Source: Numida meleagris
Taxonomy: Eukaryota > Chordata > Aves > Galliformes > Numididae
Assembly: GCF_002078875.1 (NCBI RefSeq)
Contig: NC_034410.1
Span: forward strand, 146,844,851-146,908,850
Direction: 5' to 3'
Length of the DNA: 64,000 nucleotides
The translations under genes and the position numbers were made by a program. Below are positions 24,621 to 37,733 of the stretch, piece by piece. Under the pieces are notes generated by a model. That model did no database searches, had not been told where the DNA came from, and saw nothing but the letters and a program-made list of their open reading frames with translations. Each line of letters begins with the position of its first letter. Positions within the stretch are counted from its first letter, which is position 1.

Positions 24621-25748
24621 TATAGCAACTATAGCTGAAATTAGTAAAAGAAAAAAAAGAAAAGAAAAAACATTACGTAATCCTCACAATTTATGACTCC
24701 GTCTATAATTACAGGGCTTTCACAGACTTCTGTAGTAGTAACATCCCAGCAAGAAAGGTGACTAAGACTGAGCCACGGTATCCTCTTAATCTCCCCAAAA
24801 AGTTTTTGCTGTCCTCAGGTGCCAGCTCACCCACACTTTATTTCAGTGCTCTGTCCCAGTTACCTTCTGGTCCTGCTTAGTTGTTTGTAAAGGCAGGCAT
24901 GCACATGGAACACATGCTAGCCTCCACAAACGCATCTCCCCCTCGCCTAAGGATGGAGACGTCCCTCCTACCATGACATACAGCTTCAACGATTAGAATA
25001 ATATTTCCCTAAACTCTACGAGAAGGTTTTCAGCACTTGCAAAGGGCTTGGATCCATCACAATGATGGATGGATCCCAATGGCCCGAAGCAAATCAAACC
25101 CATCTTTCATTTTTATCACCTGGGTCGTCCTTCCAGGGCCAGGGGATGTTTCTCCCTCCATGTGAATGCGTGCAAGGTACCAGGAACTCGCTTACACTAC
25201 AACCCACCAACAAGCTGGGTAAGATCTTTTCAATGGCCTTTTACTGCTATCAAAACACACTACAGTTAAGATGAAGCAGCTTTGCAAAGAAAACTTGCCA
25301 AAAATACATATATTAAGCAGTTCACATGAAACATTTCCATGATGTCCAACAGGAAACAGGAGAGCCCGACATCATTTAAGCCAATACTTAAATAATTTTA
25401 TTTCTAAGTCAGTGCTTCTAAAGTACAGCTCTGATTGCACCACAGAGACTCTTGGATGCTTGGGAATGTCACCTGTCAATGCCTACTCCCCAGGCACACT
25501 TAGAGGGAGAGCGATCATCACTGATGTTCCCATCCAGTAAACAGTTCAAACAAAACCCAATTATCACCACTGCATGCTGGAGGAATGCTGCTCCAGCCTG
25601 CTTCAGAAGCAAACTTTCCCAACTGGAAGAAAGCTAAAAGGAAAAAAACCCACAGCTCTCAGTGCTCAGACATTTGGACACTTTCCGTTCCTGCACGGAC
25701 ACTAACTGTGAAATAGCACCATGTGTTTCAGCAGCTGTGGCATCAGTT

Positions 25749-26004
25749 TTAAACTAAAAGAGAGAACATTTGGGTTAGATGTTAGGAAGAAACTCTTTAC
25801 TCAGAGGGTGGCGAGACCCTGTCACAGGCTGCCCAGAGAACTGTGGGTGCACCGTTCCTGGCGGTGCTCAAGGTTAGGCTGGATGGGGTTTGGGCAACCT
25901 GATCTGGACCTTTAAGGATTTTTCCAACCCAACCATTCAGAGATTCTATGATATATAAGGTCCCCTTCCAATCCAATCATTCCGTGATTTGATTCTGTGA
26001 TTCC
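25749..26004 (+). mobile_element. CR1 LINE 3' fragment
   Basis: TTGGGTTAGATGTTAGGAAG, CACAGGCTGCCCAGAGAACT, GGGCAACCTGATCTGGACC, and a terminus followed by a second short terminus (AAGGTCCCCTTCCAATCC..ATTCTGTG). Its body is the 'GGGCAACCTGATCT' subfamily type. Confidence 0.92.
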
Positions 26005-27146
26005 CATTCTCATCTCTACCTGTTTCTAGCTCCCCACTTCTTTGGTATTCATTCACTGCCTTTGTCCATTTTTCACCCCTAAAACCCTTCAGTTTTCTCC
26101 TTGTTTTCTTTTGTTTCCCAACACACCTCTGACCCCAGGGGAATAGAATCAACAACCATAAGCAGGTACCTTTGAAAAAGCAAGAGCACGGAAAGCATGT
26201 ACGTGGCATTTCCCAAGTCTGATGTACAACAGGTATTTAGGAACACCAGCAGATGCATCATCCAAGCCCTGGTCTGCATAATCTCTGTTCATCTGAGACT
26301 GGCCAAGTACCAATACCAGCAGTGGACGTTAAGCTCTGTAGCAGACACAGCTGGATTGCACGTTCACAGTTTTTTGTTTATTCCACCTTAATGCACACAT
26401 ACTGCAGCAGCAGCTCGCACCAGGCAAAGCAACCCCAAGCTCTCCCTTTACAGTAGCTGCAATAGCGTAATTGCAGCTTCAATGAGTAGGAACAGCCCCA
26501 TCTCCCCATGCTCAGCATCCTTCCTGAATATCACCTTGCTGCCTGCAAGAGCCCTTGCTGCCTGCAAGCACCCCTTCGTTGGCATCAGTCAAGATAAGCC
26601 ACGTTAACCGAGACGCTTTAAATACCATGTCTTTGCTAAGCCAGCTCATTTTGACTGAAGCAGGTCAGTTTGTGCTCACGGGACCAATTCCTGCAAGCAC
26701 TGGGGATTTCAGAGCCGGCACGCAGCTACGTTTCATGCAGGTACAGTTATAATCTATTTATACTCACATTAAGGTTTTGGATCTCCCGTATATACCTGAT
26801 TCCAAGTTAAAACGAGACCAGCGCTCAGGTTTTATGCTGGCTTAGCAGAAAACATTTTTTTTTTATTGTTTTGGTTTTAAAACAAAAGATTACTCGTCCC
26901 CATCCTTTCTTCCATCGAGGCAGGCAATGAAATACCATGGCCAATGAGTTACTGTGCATGAGCTGAGCCACGGTACCCGGCTGCAGGCAAATCACAGCCG
27001 TTCAGGAATGGGGGGGGAAAAACACATTAGTCAGACGTTTCTCATGGCTTTGTGCAAATGCAGCTTCCCTCGGGTCTGCTGCGAGTTAGGAGCTTACACA
27101 ATCAGCTAAAGCACTGCAAATCAACGCTTGGGCAACCTACAGCAGT

Positions 27147-27200
27147 ATCACAGAATAGCCAAGTTTGGCAGGGATCTCCAGAGGTCATCTGGTCAATGGT
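27147..27200 (-). mobile_element. CR1 LINE terminal scrap
   Basis: ATCACAGAATAGCCAAGTTT, GGCAGGGATCTCCAGAGG; a diverged reverse-complement CR1 end. Confidence 0.7.
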
Positions 27201-27726
27201 TGACTTTATGGCTTTATTTATTTTGACTTATCATTCATAATAAAAAATACTTTCTCTGTAGCCTACTTCTTTATATCAGGTATAAAGGACAGTACAGGAA
27301 AAAGGAAGATATTTTTTTGGAAGGGGTCCAAAGAAACTGTTCATTTGTACGTGGATATACAGCAACTATCACAAAGAAGTGTTTCAGAATTAAATATCCT
27401 CCCTACACTCCTAGAATTTGGTAAAAAGTGGCATTTTTGAAGTATGATTTCCATATTCATTGCACATACCTTTAAAAAAAAACAACAAAACAAAACAATT
27501 CTTTAAGCTTGATTGTACAGAGAAACTGCAACAAAATATCTTCGCTTGACTTATATTTGAGTCTAAAACACCCCCCATGAAGCCAAGGGGTGGGGAAAAC
27601 AAACAAACAAACAAAAAAAAGAGGTCTGGCAATCAAAATTTAAACAAAAGGAGAGAAATTGTTTTCCTCTTTTTGTAAGCAGGAAAGGAACAGTTGTGTT
27701 TCCTATAAAGGAAATTAAAAAAAAAC

Positions 27727-27928
27727 TTGCCCAGAGAGTTGGTGGATGCCCCAACCCTGGAAACATGCAAAGAGGAAGGGGATCCCCCATTCCTGGAGAC
27801 ATTCAAGGTCATGCTGGACGGGGCTCTGAGCAACCTGATCTAGCTGTACATGCCCCTTGTTCCTTGCAGGGGAGTTGGACCAGATGGCTTTTAATGGTCT
27901 CTTCCAACTCAAACAATTCTATGATTCA
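27727..27928 (+). mobile_element. CR1 LINE 3' fragment
   Basis: GCCCAGAGAGTTGGTGGATG, GGAGACATTCAAGGTCATGC, GAGCAACCTGATCTAGCTGT, GGGAGTTGGACCAGATGGCT, ATTCTATGATTC. The CCCATCCCTGG-type segment appears twice near its 5' side. Confidence 0.92.
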
Positions 27929-29617
27929 GATGGTTCAAGTTCAAGGATTAAATGAGGTTGCACAAATCCCAGCCTCTCATTTCAGCCCGGTGGTCAGAAG
28001 GCTCTTCTCAGCTGTTTCCATCTCAGCTGGCCAAGAGCTCAGTTGGTCACGAAGAATACCATCAACAGTTGTTTTATAGGTGATTTTTTTTTTCTTTGCC
28101 CACAGATCACCCAGCACTTGGGTTTGCTCTTCCCATCAAAGAGCAGGAAAACTGAGGCGCACCATTAAAAGGATTCACCCCAAGGTTGCACAGGGAATCA
28201 GCAGAAGCACATATAATTATAAAGCCTTCTGGCTTCCAGCCTGCTCTATCAAGTCCATTCTCCACGCAAGTGTTTTCCCCTCCTCCAATTATTCAGGTAA
28301 TTGGAATGCCTGCTTCTGTCCTTGAAAATTAGGTTGAAAGTGGCTTGAAAATTAGTTGCAACAACACCAGCCAGAAGCTGTTAGGCTCCGCTGCTGCAGC
28401 CTGCAGGGTTGTCTGTAAAACTCAGCCCAGCAGCACTGAAGGCTGCTTGGTTTTAATCAACTCTAAACGTATTTGAAGGACGCTCCCCGGGTCTTACATG
28501 GATAGTTTTGTATTCAAGTTTAAGAGGAGATATGGCAGAGCACACCTCCCAAGCCATCACATAATACAGAACAAGGAAAGAAATTTCCCACTTTTGTCTA
28601 TTGTCCCCATTTGACCCCAGCTGGTCTTCCCAGAAAAGTTGTTTTGTTTTGTTTTAAAACTTCATGCATCTGCGCACATTGAAACTAAAAGTCGCATCCA
28701 GCATTTTTCACTCAGCTGCCACGTCGAATTACACTCTCCAGGCCATGTGTCAGGCGCTATCTCCTAAATCTATGGCTATTTTAATAGCAGGAGAGTCTGA
28801 CTTCCAGCCCTCATCCTACCAGTGACCTGAATGCAGTGGGAGTTGAGCAGTTGGCAGAGCAGTACGAAACAAAAACATTCCCTTCAAAAATTTCTGGCAT
28901 TCCTTCGGTGTGTTATTTCAGCCTTAAATAACAAGGGATATTCTAGAGCACCTCAAAGCAAGTTGCAAATACTGAATAGAGCCCTATCAAGGCATTATTA
29001 ACACCACTTTCCAAAGAGGCAAAAAAAAAATAAATAAATAAAGCATCAATTACGCAAATAACCCAAAGGAAGTGAATTCTCCATGTGAAAGTCCTATCTG
29101 AAAATAAGGGATGATTCTTCTTCAGTATTTTTTGGTTTTTTAAGTGTCTCTGGACTTATTTAGCTTCTAACAGTGGCTTACCCTCACCCTTTCGGAGAAG
29201 TTTATGACTTTCAGGAACAAAAATTGATTTGGTCATTTAGTCTTTAAGAGGAACAGATCCAGCGTGCAACAACATGCAAGGAAGGACAAGTCACAGAGAT
29301 GCATTTCCTCTGCCAAAAAGACATCTTGGTGATGGGAAACAGCAAATCAAGAGGGTGTTAAGCATTATCAGAGCAGGTCTGAGTGCTACAGCCCACAGCT
29401 GGTTTCCCCCCATGCATTACCTGGCCAGCACGTGTAGGAGAAATCCTTTCCCAGAGCTGAAAAATCAATTTGGTCTTTGACATCGAAGGCACGACCAGTC
29501 AAGCACGCGCTAATCGGTACTGGCACAGCAGCAATTCTGTAGCCCAGAGGCAGAGCAGATAGCCCCAGTAAACTGCAAAGTCAGTGAAAAAAGCTCCACT
29601 CAAATCAAGTTAGAAGT

Positions 29618-30038
29618 AATCAGGCTGGATATTGGGAAAAAATTCTTCTCAATAAGAGTGGTCATATATTGGAACAGGCTGCCCAGGGAGGTGCTGTAGT
29701 CACCATCCCTGGTGGTTTTCAAGAAATACGGAGATGTGGCACTGAGGGACATGGTTCAGTAGACATGGTGGGCACAGGTTGTGGTTGGACTTAGTGATCT
29801 TGGTGGTCTTGTCTAACTTTAATGATTCTATGAGTGGGCATGGCGACAGGTCAACAGTTGGACCTAATGATCTTACAAGATCTTTTCCAACCTTAATGAT
29901 TCAACCCTGGAGGTGCTCAGGAAACATTTAGATGTTGTAATGAGGGCCATGGTTTAGTGGGAAATATTGGTGATAGGTGGGTGGTTGGACGGAATGACCT
30001 TGGAGGTCTTTTCCAAACTTGGTGATTCTATGATTCTA
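29618..30038 (+). mobile_element. CR1 LINE 3' fragment plus extra termini
   Basis: Body (GCTGGATATTGGGAAAAAAT, GGAACAGGCTGCCCAGGGAG), first terminus at about 29818-29834, second terminal unit (GAGTGGGCATGGCGACAGGT ... CTTAATGATTC) to about 29900, then a further partial body and terminus (CCTGGAGGTGCTCAGGAAAC ... GATTCTATGATTCTA). Either tandem amplification or nested insertions. Confidence 0.92.
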
Positions 30039-31835
30039 GAGAATAAGTCACCAAGCATCTATTAGCATTAATACCAATTAATCCCTCTAACTTCACCTCT
30101 CTTCATCCTTCCTCTGACTTTTTGGCAGCTGTCTTAGGATCTAAAAACTGGTGCCTCACCAAGCCAAGCTGTTGCCAATAGCTTTCCCTTGCCACAAGAG
30201 CTGCGTTGGAAGCACTACCAATCAACAAAGCAAGTGCAAATCCTCCAACACTATGTCATCCAGCACTCATCATCCTCTGACAAGGTCATGCTGTTGCACA
30301 AAGGCAAATTTCAAAGCAGGACGTCCAAACAGGAAAGCCGGCTGTAATCCTTCACCTCCGCTCCACTCGATAAGCTTTGGTGATGATGCTGGCACTGCGC
30401 TCAGTCTCGGCCTCCACACTTCAGGCAGGAGGTGAAACAGTTGGAAAGCATCTGATGGGGGGAGGCAAAAACCCAGGCAAAGGAATGTGCAGTGCTAAAG
30501 CCAGGGAAGACAAAAGAAAAACAGGAATAATCTGCAAATATCTAAAAGCCAGCTGCAGCAGGGAATGGTGTTCTTCAACTTAGCCGTGGCAGACATTTGG
30601 AGTGTTGGCGCTGACATCATCTCCAGACCTCACAGGGAGAAAGAGATGGGAAATCCTCTCCCAAGAAGGATGAGTTACTCTTCTCCAGGGAGTTCACACT
30701 AGATGAGAGCCCATTCACTTCTTCAATCAAGGATTCGCTTAACCATGTTGTTGCAGACAGCTGTAATTCCCATTCATCTCTATTACCTCTGAATCGCTTG
30801 TTTTGCTACCTTGACTACTTTTCTGTTCAGGATTTACAGGACAAGCAACCCATCAAAATCCCCAAGGAATGGAAGGGATTCTCTTGATAGCAGATGATCT
30901 TGTCCATATGAGAAGAGCAGTTTTGTTTCCTTTATGGAAGTGTCCTTTTTCCAATACAGCACATCAAGCAGGTGTTTCCCTGTATGCAGCAGCTATTCCT
31001 GCATCAGAATTCATTCAAACATTAAAAGAGGGTAAATATGTCAATCTGACAGGCCACTGTCAGATGAGTGAAAAGTTTTTAAAAGCCATTGACAACAAGT
31101 CCACTTCTGCTTCAGACTTGGAAAACCACATTGCTCCATTAAGTAACCCAGCCACTCTGCCCACATAAATATTTAAAAGAGAAAAGCAAAGCATTAGGCA
31201 GCCAAGCAGCTCGGGATATGCACTAATCTCTTCAAGTGGAGAGGACAGAGCAAAGGAAGTGTCAACACATACAAAGCAGCCAGCATGATGTCCAGTTTTT
31301 AGAGGATGAAATGGAAAAGACAATGTCCTCTATGCGCACCATATCCACTTAGTGTAAGACCAGCCTTTCCCCAACAAGTTCCACACATGCAGCCAGGTGG
31401 TTCCATATTGAACAGTTGTAAAGGAAAAAAAAATCCCTTCAACTATTCCTAACACTCAAAAAATCTTGTTGCCATTGAAAAATCAATTCTACAGGCGAAG
31501 CACAGCAAAAACAAACAGCAATTTAGCCTCTCATTTTGCAGGGACTTCTGTATATTTGAAGATCATGTATAACCATTTCTTCATCTTCTGAATTTTGACT
31601 AAATATTCTCTTCTTTTCCCTCTCGTCAGGAGCTCTTAAGTAGTAGACGTCTGTCCCACTCTGTTATTCAGAATGGTTAATTCTCTGCAGTTCTCCCCCT
31701 TTTTGACCCACCTGTCACTGCTGTTTTTCACAAAAAACTTGTGTGTGTGTACAAGCCCACTGATGGCCATGTCACGCAATATGGGTATTTGAAGAACAAA
31801 TTTAAAATCAAACTTATCTTCTGTGATACTATGTT

Positions 31836-31919
31836 TGAGTGAGCACGGTGAGGATGCACTGACTGTTGGACTTGATGAACTTGGAGGTCTTTTCCAACCT
31901 TAATGGTTCTATGATTCCA
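31836..31919 (+). mobile_element. CR1 LINE terminal fragment
   Basis: GAGTGAGCACGGTGAGGATG, CTGTTGGACTTGATGAACTT, TTTTCCAACCTTAATGGTTC. Its 5' end coincides with the start of the terminal unit that is doubled at other loci. Confidence 0.88.
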
Positions 31920-32089
31920 CAGTCCTGATTTGGCCTATTAGACAGAATGCTGAGATTACACAGGCAGTAAAACTGATGAAATGTTGTACATGTAACCAAG
32001 GGATTTCTCAGAGGAAAACACTTCCCTAAACACGGATTTGTATAATTTTCTCAAACATTATTCATTTGAACAATATTATCAGGGAAAGA

Positions 32090-32178
32090 ATAGCTGGGTG
32101 ATGCTGTGTGGAGCCAGGAGCTGGACTCAATGATCCTTATGGGTCCCCTCCAACTCAGGATATTCTATGATTCTATGA
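32090..32178 (+). mobile_element. CR1 LINE terminal fragment
   Basis: GGAGCTGGACTCAATGATCC, TTATGGGTCCCCTCCAACTC, ATTCTATGATTCTATG. Different subfamily from its neighbours (CAGGATATTCTATG terminus). Confidence 0.9.
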
Positions 32179-33142
32179 AAGAAAAACTCTTTGAACTTAT
32201 CTTTCCTACCAGAAATTACCAGAAAGCCTACAAAATCTTGGAACACCCACATAGCCAGTTAAGAATTTCAAGTAAATCTGAACTACTCTGAAAAAGAAAT
32301 GAAGTTGTATGCCTAGATTTCTTAACCACAGGTCTCAAGGTAGAGAGCAAGAGAGCAAGGGATCACATAAAGCAAACGAGATCTAACACCATTCGACTCC
32401 TCTGAAAAAGAAAGTTGTTCACATACAGCAACAAGGAAAGCCCCTATGCACTGAAGCCTTTAATACAGGAGCCAAAGAGGAAGTCCTGAAAGCTAGAAAC
32501 ACCAAGACTGAAAAATCATTGAAGTAGGAGACCAAAGTTGTAAGATACAGTGTAAAGGGAACAGCAAACGACCTGCTCACCTTGCACTCAGCACTGCTCA
32601 GCTGAACAGCCCAGGAGACAAGAGGACATAAAACAAGCTGCCTGCTTTAATATATATTAAAAAGCCAAGGAACACACCAGGCTGCAGATTTACTGCCTGT
32701 CACTAGCGGAGGTTTAACATCTTGATTTCATGCTGCTATTCTTCATTACATTTTATTACTGGGCTTTGCTTGTTTATGTCACTGCCATAGCATTCAGGTG
32801 GGAATTAGAGAATTTCATTCAGAAATGTCTCGAAGTAGAGACATGAAACAACTCCACAGTGGGGTGCTGCGTTCCCACTGCCAGCTGATTGCAGGGAAAG
32901 CGAGCAGTGATGAGAGCAGCTGGGCAAATGAATGCACTATAGCTTCCCTGCGCTAAGGTATGTGGTGAGAACGCTCAGCAAGTTCAGGGAGAGGCAGCAG
33001 GGATGCTTGCAGGGGATGGAGAGGGGAAAATGTGCCACGAATTGGGCAAAGTGACCTCTATTTGCTTTTCCCTGCATATTTGGTACCGTTCAAGTTCTTG
33101 GGATAAGCTGGCATCCATCCCAAACGCTTCCCACAGGGCATT

Positions 33143-33340
33143 CTCAGGTTAGACATAAAGAAAAATTTCTTCTCAGAAAGAGTGGCAATGCATCGGAACA
33201 AGCTGCTCAGGGAGGAGGTGGAGTCACCACCGCTCAAAGTGTTCAAAAAATGTTGCACTGAGGGACATGGTTTAGTGGGCATGGGATAGGGTTGGACCAG
33301 ATGATCTCAGCGGTCTTTTCCAGCTTTAATGATTCTATGA
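33143..33340 (+). mobile_element. CR1 LINE 3' fragment
   Basis: TCTCAGGTTAGACATAAAGA, GGAACAAGCTGCTCAGGGAG, GCACTGAGGGACATGGTTTA, GATTCTATGA. Contains a deletion between GTTCAAAAAATG and TTGCACTGAG. Confidence 0.93.
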
Positions 33341-35286
33341 TTTACAAGTTGAAGTACAATAATAAAGTCAAAGGGTGGCTTTTTTTTTCTTTATGTCAAC
33401 AATGCTTTATAAGGGCTGTCTTACATGCGCCTAGAAAATAGCAAGTAGATTAGTTCCCAAATCATCAAAATTCAGCCAAATCAGCTCAAACTGACAACAC
33501 GCTATCGAGACCAATTCCTGTCCATGTCACATTCAGGTGAGCTCCCCAAAATCAGCCACAGCTGCCCCACGCCCATAGGAGAAGTCAACACCTAAGCCCA
33601 TAGACTGCTACTTACAGTTGCCACTTTCTCAAAGCAAATAGAGAATATACAACAATATCTGGAAGTCCATTGGGGCTGGGAGGCAAACCCCAACTTAGTG
33701 ACATGAAATACAAGCAAAGCAAGGGCTAAGTGAGCCACGGGTACTCATTCCAGAACAAATAACTACAAATTGCCCATTCTGAGGTTTGGGACATACCAAA
33801 AGAGGAGTTGCCATCACCCTGTAATAAATAGCCTCAGGGCTGTTGGTCAGAGCATCCATTCTAGCCATATATGAGATCTTTTCAGCACAGCAAGGAGATT
33901 TTATCCTTATTACAAAGCCAACACACTGCCTCCTCATTAGGACAAGTCTGTGCAAGTCAAACCTCTCCAAAATAAATCCCCACATGAGCTGTCAAGTGTG
34001 GCACCACGAGCCAGCAGCAGCCATGTATGCCAGGAATGTCCAGGACCTGCCGTCCTCAACCTCACTCCAAGACCTGGGGCTGTTTCGAGTCCCAACCCAT
34101 TTGCCAAAGGGATGCTCCAGCACAAATAACTCCCACGTAGACACGAATCGTTCTCAGCGTTGTTCAGACACCAAAGTGGGAACTGCAAATGCTGGCAACT
34201 GTTTATCTAAAAGGGCCAGGCAGGGACTGCAAAGAGATAAACAAGGATATCGGGTTTAGGAACACTTTTCAACAAAGCTGCTTTCCCTACACAATGGCAT
34301 GTCACCATCCCCATATGGGAAGTGGTGACAGTGGGAGAGTCACTAGGGCTGGGCAACCCCCTGCTGTGGGAGGAGGAATTGCTCAGAGAAGAAATTGCTT
34401 TGCTGGCATCGTACATCCTGGTTTTTCTAACCCCTTTCAGCTTAACAAACGTTTGCAGGGCACCTCCCTTGCATGGTGCTCCGCCCTGTCCTCACCTGTC
34501 CCTCTGCAGCCCTGAAATTTGCTGGGAGGAGACGGATTTTCTAAGAACAGAAGTAAAAACCCACAGAGCAGATGTTTCCTGAGCTCCTGAAAGAAGCCAC
34601 AAAGCCCAGTGTGCTCGTGCAAAGCCACATTTGTAATCCTCATCTCAGCAAGGAGAAGCGTTTCCCCTAGCTCATGGATGTGCCAGCATTCAGCAAGAAA
34701 TAGAGATGCACCAGCATCATCCTGGAGCTGTCCTGAAGATGTCATGCAACCTTCCAAAATCAGCTACAGCACAGCAGGGCACTTGGAAACAGTCAGCTCG
34801 GGATGGATAAGCACAAATGGAAAGAGAAGCACAAATGGGAAAGCTCAGGAAGTATACTGAGGAGTATTTCCACATCCTCACTGATGCTGTCCAGTGGTCC
34901 TCACTCTGCTCCAGCACCAGAAAACAATTTGCATTCAGTCTTGGCAAATCCAGAAAGAGCAAGGTGGCTTTTTGGTGCCCCCACATGGATCCAGGAGCAA
35001 AACTAAATCCATTTCCAGGTCACAGGATGTGTTTATTTAACGTGCTTTCAATTACCTTTCCTTCTTTCCTCATGTAAATTGTGCATAAAGCACTCTGGCC
35101 AGTAATAAAATTCATCTCCCTCTCCTGCTTTTCCCAGGGGGATAAACTGAAAGTCCACAAGCAGGTGATTTGTGTCCCCATTTACAAAAGCTGCCCCATG
35201 ACACGACAGGATGATTCCTGCATTACCAGCAATTTGAAGAACTACCAGCTAAAAGACTGGAGATACAGTTTATTACATGGCACAGA

Positions 35287-35572
35287 TCATAGAATCACTG
35301 AGGTTGGAAAAGATCTCTAGGTTCATCAAGTCCAGTCATCAACCCATCACCACCACGCCATCTCATAAAATCACTGAGGTTGGAAAAGACCTCCAAGATC
35401 ATCAAGTCCAACCATCAAGCCACCACCAACATAACCACCAAACTACATCCCCAAGCGCCACATCTCCACGTCTTCCGAACACCTCCAGGGATGGTGACCC
35501 CACCACCTCCCCCGGCGGCGTGTTCCAATGCCTGACCACTCCCTTGGAGAAGAAATTTCTCCCAGTATCCAA
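35287..35572 (-). mobile_element. CR1 LINE 3' fragment with doubled terminus
   Basis: Two successive reverse-complement termini (AATCACTGAGGTTGGAAAAG at 35292 and again near 35368), then the body (ACACCTCCAGGGATGGTGAC, TGTTCCAATGCCTGACCACT). Minus-strand example of the same terminal doubling. Confidence 0.92.
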
Positions 35573-37442
35573 CGCTGCCTTTGTGTTGTTTATAACATCT
35601 AAATATGATACCTAAGCTCCAAGAAGTGAATCACAGCAAACCCTATCTGTTCTCACGCCAACCTCATTGCTAGTTTGTTGGCATTCCTTCTACATTATCC
35701 TTTTGCCAGATTCCTTCCATCACCAGCTCTTCAGGACACCAGGTGTATTAATTGCTTGGCACATTCTCCTGACTGTACAGTGCAATTTGCAGCCTTGGCA
35801 CCACATGAATAATGGTCCAGAACAACAACACACACAAAATAAAGCAAGCCATAGCCACAGTGGGGCTATTGCAAAGTGATCATGCTAAGTAGAAGGCTCA
35901 GTTTTGCAAATGTAAGATTAACTCAAGTCCTCTTTTGTTGCAATATGGGAGCATTGGGTTAGCTTCAACCCAGCAGCTCGATTAAAGGTCCTCTCGAGCA
36001 GTGAAATAAAGCAGTCGGACGTGCTCCTGCTTTGCTCCTCACCTTCACACCTGAGGACATAGTACCATAAACACTTACAAAGGCAGTTTTTTTTTTGTTT
36101 TTTTTTTTTAATGACAGTGCACCAGAATCACCTCCCAACACCAAGATTCTTATGACCACTTTCATTCTCTTCAGGAAAGATTATTAAAAGGGCTTTGGCA
36201 AAGGATCTCCAGTATTTTTGTAGCTTCCAAAGTCCTTGCAGACTCAATTATTAAGTGAGCACACAGTAGCCATTCCACACCAATCTTGATGCAACTTCCT
36301 CATGGCCAGACTGAAATTGGATGTTTTTGGGTCAGATGCACGGTATATGAAGTTTTGGAGGGCACTGGGACATCAGTGTTTATAGGTTACCTAATCTGAG
36401 TTTCAAAGCACTGAGTCTATTGGGATCTGGAGTCCTCTGCAAACATGAATCCCACTCTCCAGAATGATGGAAATGTTGATGTGCAGCACTGTGCAATTCT
36501 ATCATTGAGGAAAGTTTTTTGGTTTTTTTTAATGAAAGAGAATGCTCAAAACTAAGCACAAAATTGACAATTTGCCAAGTCTGGACATTAGGAACATGAT
36601 GTTCAAATGCCCCTTGTCTTGCAATACAACACAAAATCCTTACTTTTCTAATATACCTTCCCAAAGCAAGTATCCTGGCTTAATTATTACAAGGCAATCA
36701 TCAGAATAGATTTAAATGCTAATATTTAATATTTGCTCAACCATAACAACCCCAATCATTCTTTAATTTATATTTTTCTTTTCCAGAAGTCCCTCAGTTG
36801 TTTTCCTCCTCCTTCTGATAAGGAGGGCGAGGAGGACAGACCTCATGCAAGGTGGTGACTCCTGAACAAAGCACACCATGTCAAAGTCCCAACACTTACT
36901 TAAAACACATGAAGAAAACCTGTTAAAAGGGCAAAATGTTTTAGGAGCTGACAAATGTCTTCATGTCTTGTGGCTTTCTACTTGCCCTTTACAAAGCATG
37001 ACATCAAGAAAGCAATCCAACTGTCAAGAAATTATTTATATGATAAGTCCCGCTGTTCCACTTCGGAAAGATACAAACTTCAATTTTCCATGAGCAGAAT
37101 TTGCCTTTAGTTTGAGCCCTAACTATGAAACTGAACAAACGTCATGAATCTGTCAGATTAACAGACTGTTAGTGTAACAATTTTAATAGGACTGTTTACC
37201 AAATTCCCCTGCTCACTTTCCTATATAACTATATAGGTATCCATATCTATACTATGACACCTGGTTGCTCTAGTCCAAACATATGACTCAAAGCAAACAT
37301 TAAAGCTTAAAATATCCACTATGAAGCATAAGTGTAAAAGTTTAAGGCGAAATAATTTCACTAGGGCCAGAATTTCATCATTTATTTTTAAAAAAGTATC
37401 AACTTCTTCCAGTCACACAGCTCTCCCCAGCGCATGGACCAT

Positions 37443-37733
37443 TTCAGGTTGGATATTAGGAAAAAATTACTTATCTCAAAAAGTGGTCAGACAATGGAAC
37501 AAGCTGCCAAGGGAGGTGGTGGAGTCACCGTCCTTGGAAATCTTCAAGAACCATGGAGATGTGGCACTTGGGGAAATGGTTCAGTGGGCATGGTGGGATG
37601 GGTTGGTGGTTGGACAATGATCTTGGAGGTCTTTTCCAACCCTAACGTTTCTATGGTGGGCACAGTGGTCTTGGGTTGGCAGTTGGACTTAACAATATTA
37701 GAAGTTATTTTCCAAACTTAATGATTCTATGAT
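37443..37733 (+). mobile_element. CR1 LINE 3' fragment with doubled terminus
   Basis: GGTTGGATATTAGGAAAAAA, GGAACAAGCTGCCAAGGGAG, first terminus (CCTAACGTTTCTATG) near 37650, then a second unit (GTGGGCACAGTGGTCTTGGG ... AACTTAATGATTCTATG). Confidence 0.93.

Larger units (their letters stand above)
21766..25748. other. Non-coding, presumed intron
   Basis: Contains the CR1 scrap at 23611, the polypurine tract at 24529 and an AT-rich duplicated motif at 23366-23420 (AGTTTTGGATTAATTA twice). No exon recognised. Confidence 0.5.
26005..31835. other. Non-coding, presumed intron
   Basis: Unique sequence with CR1 copies at 27147, 27727 and 29618 and small A- or T-rich simple repeats (e.g. AAAC repeats near 27597-27620, AAAT repeats near 29024-29042). 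Nothing coding recognised. Confidence 0.5.
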
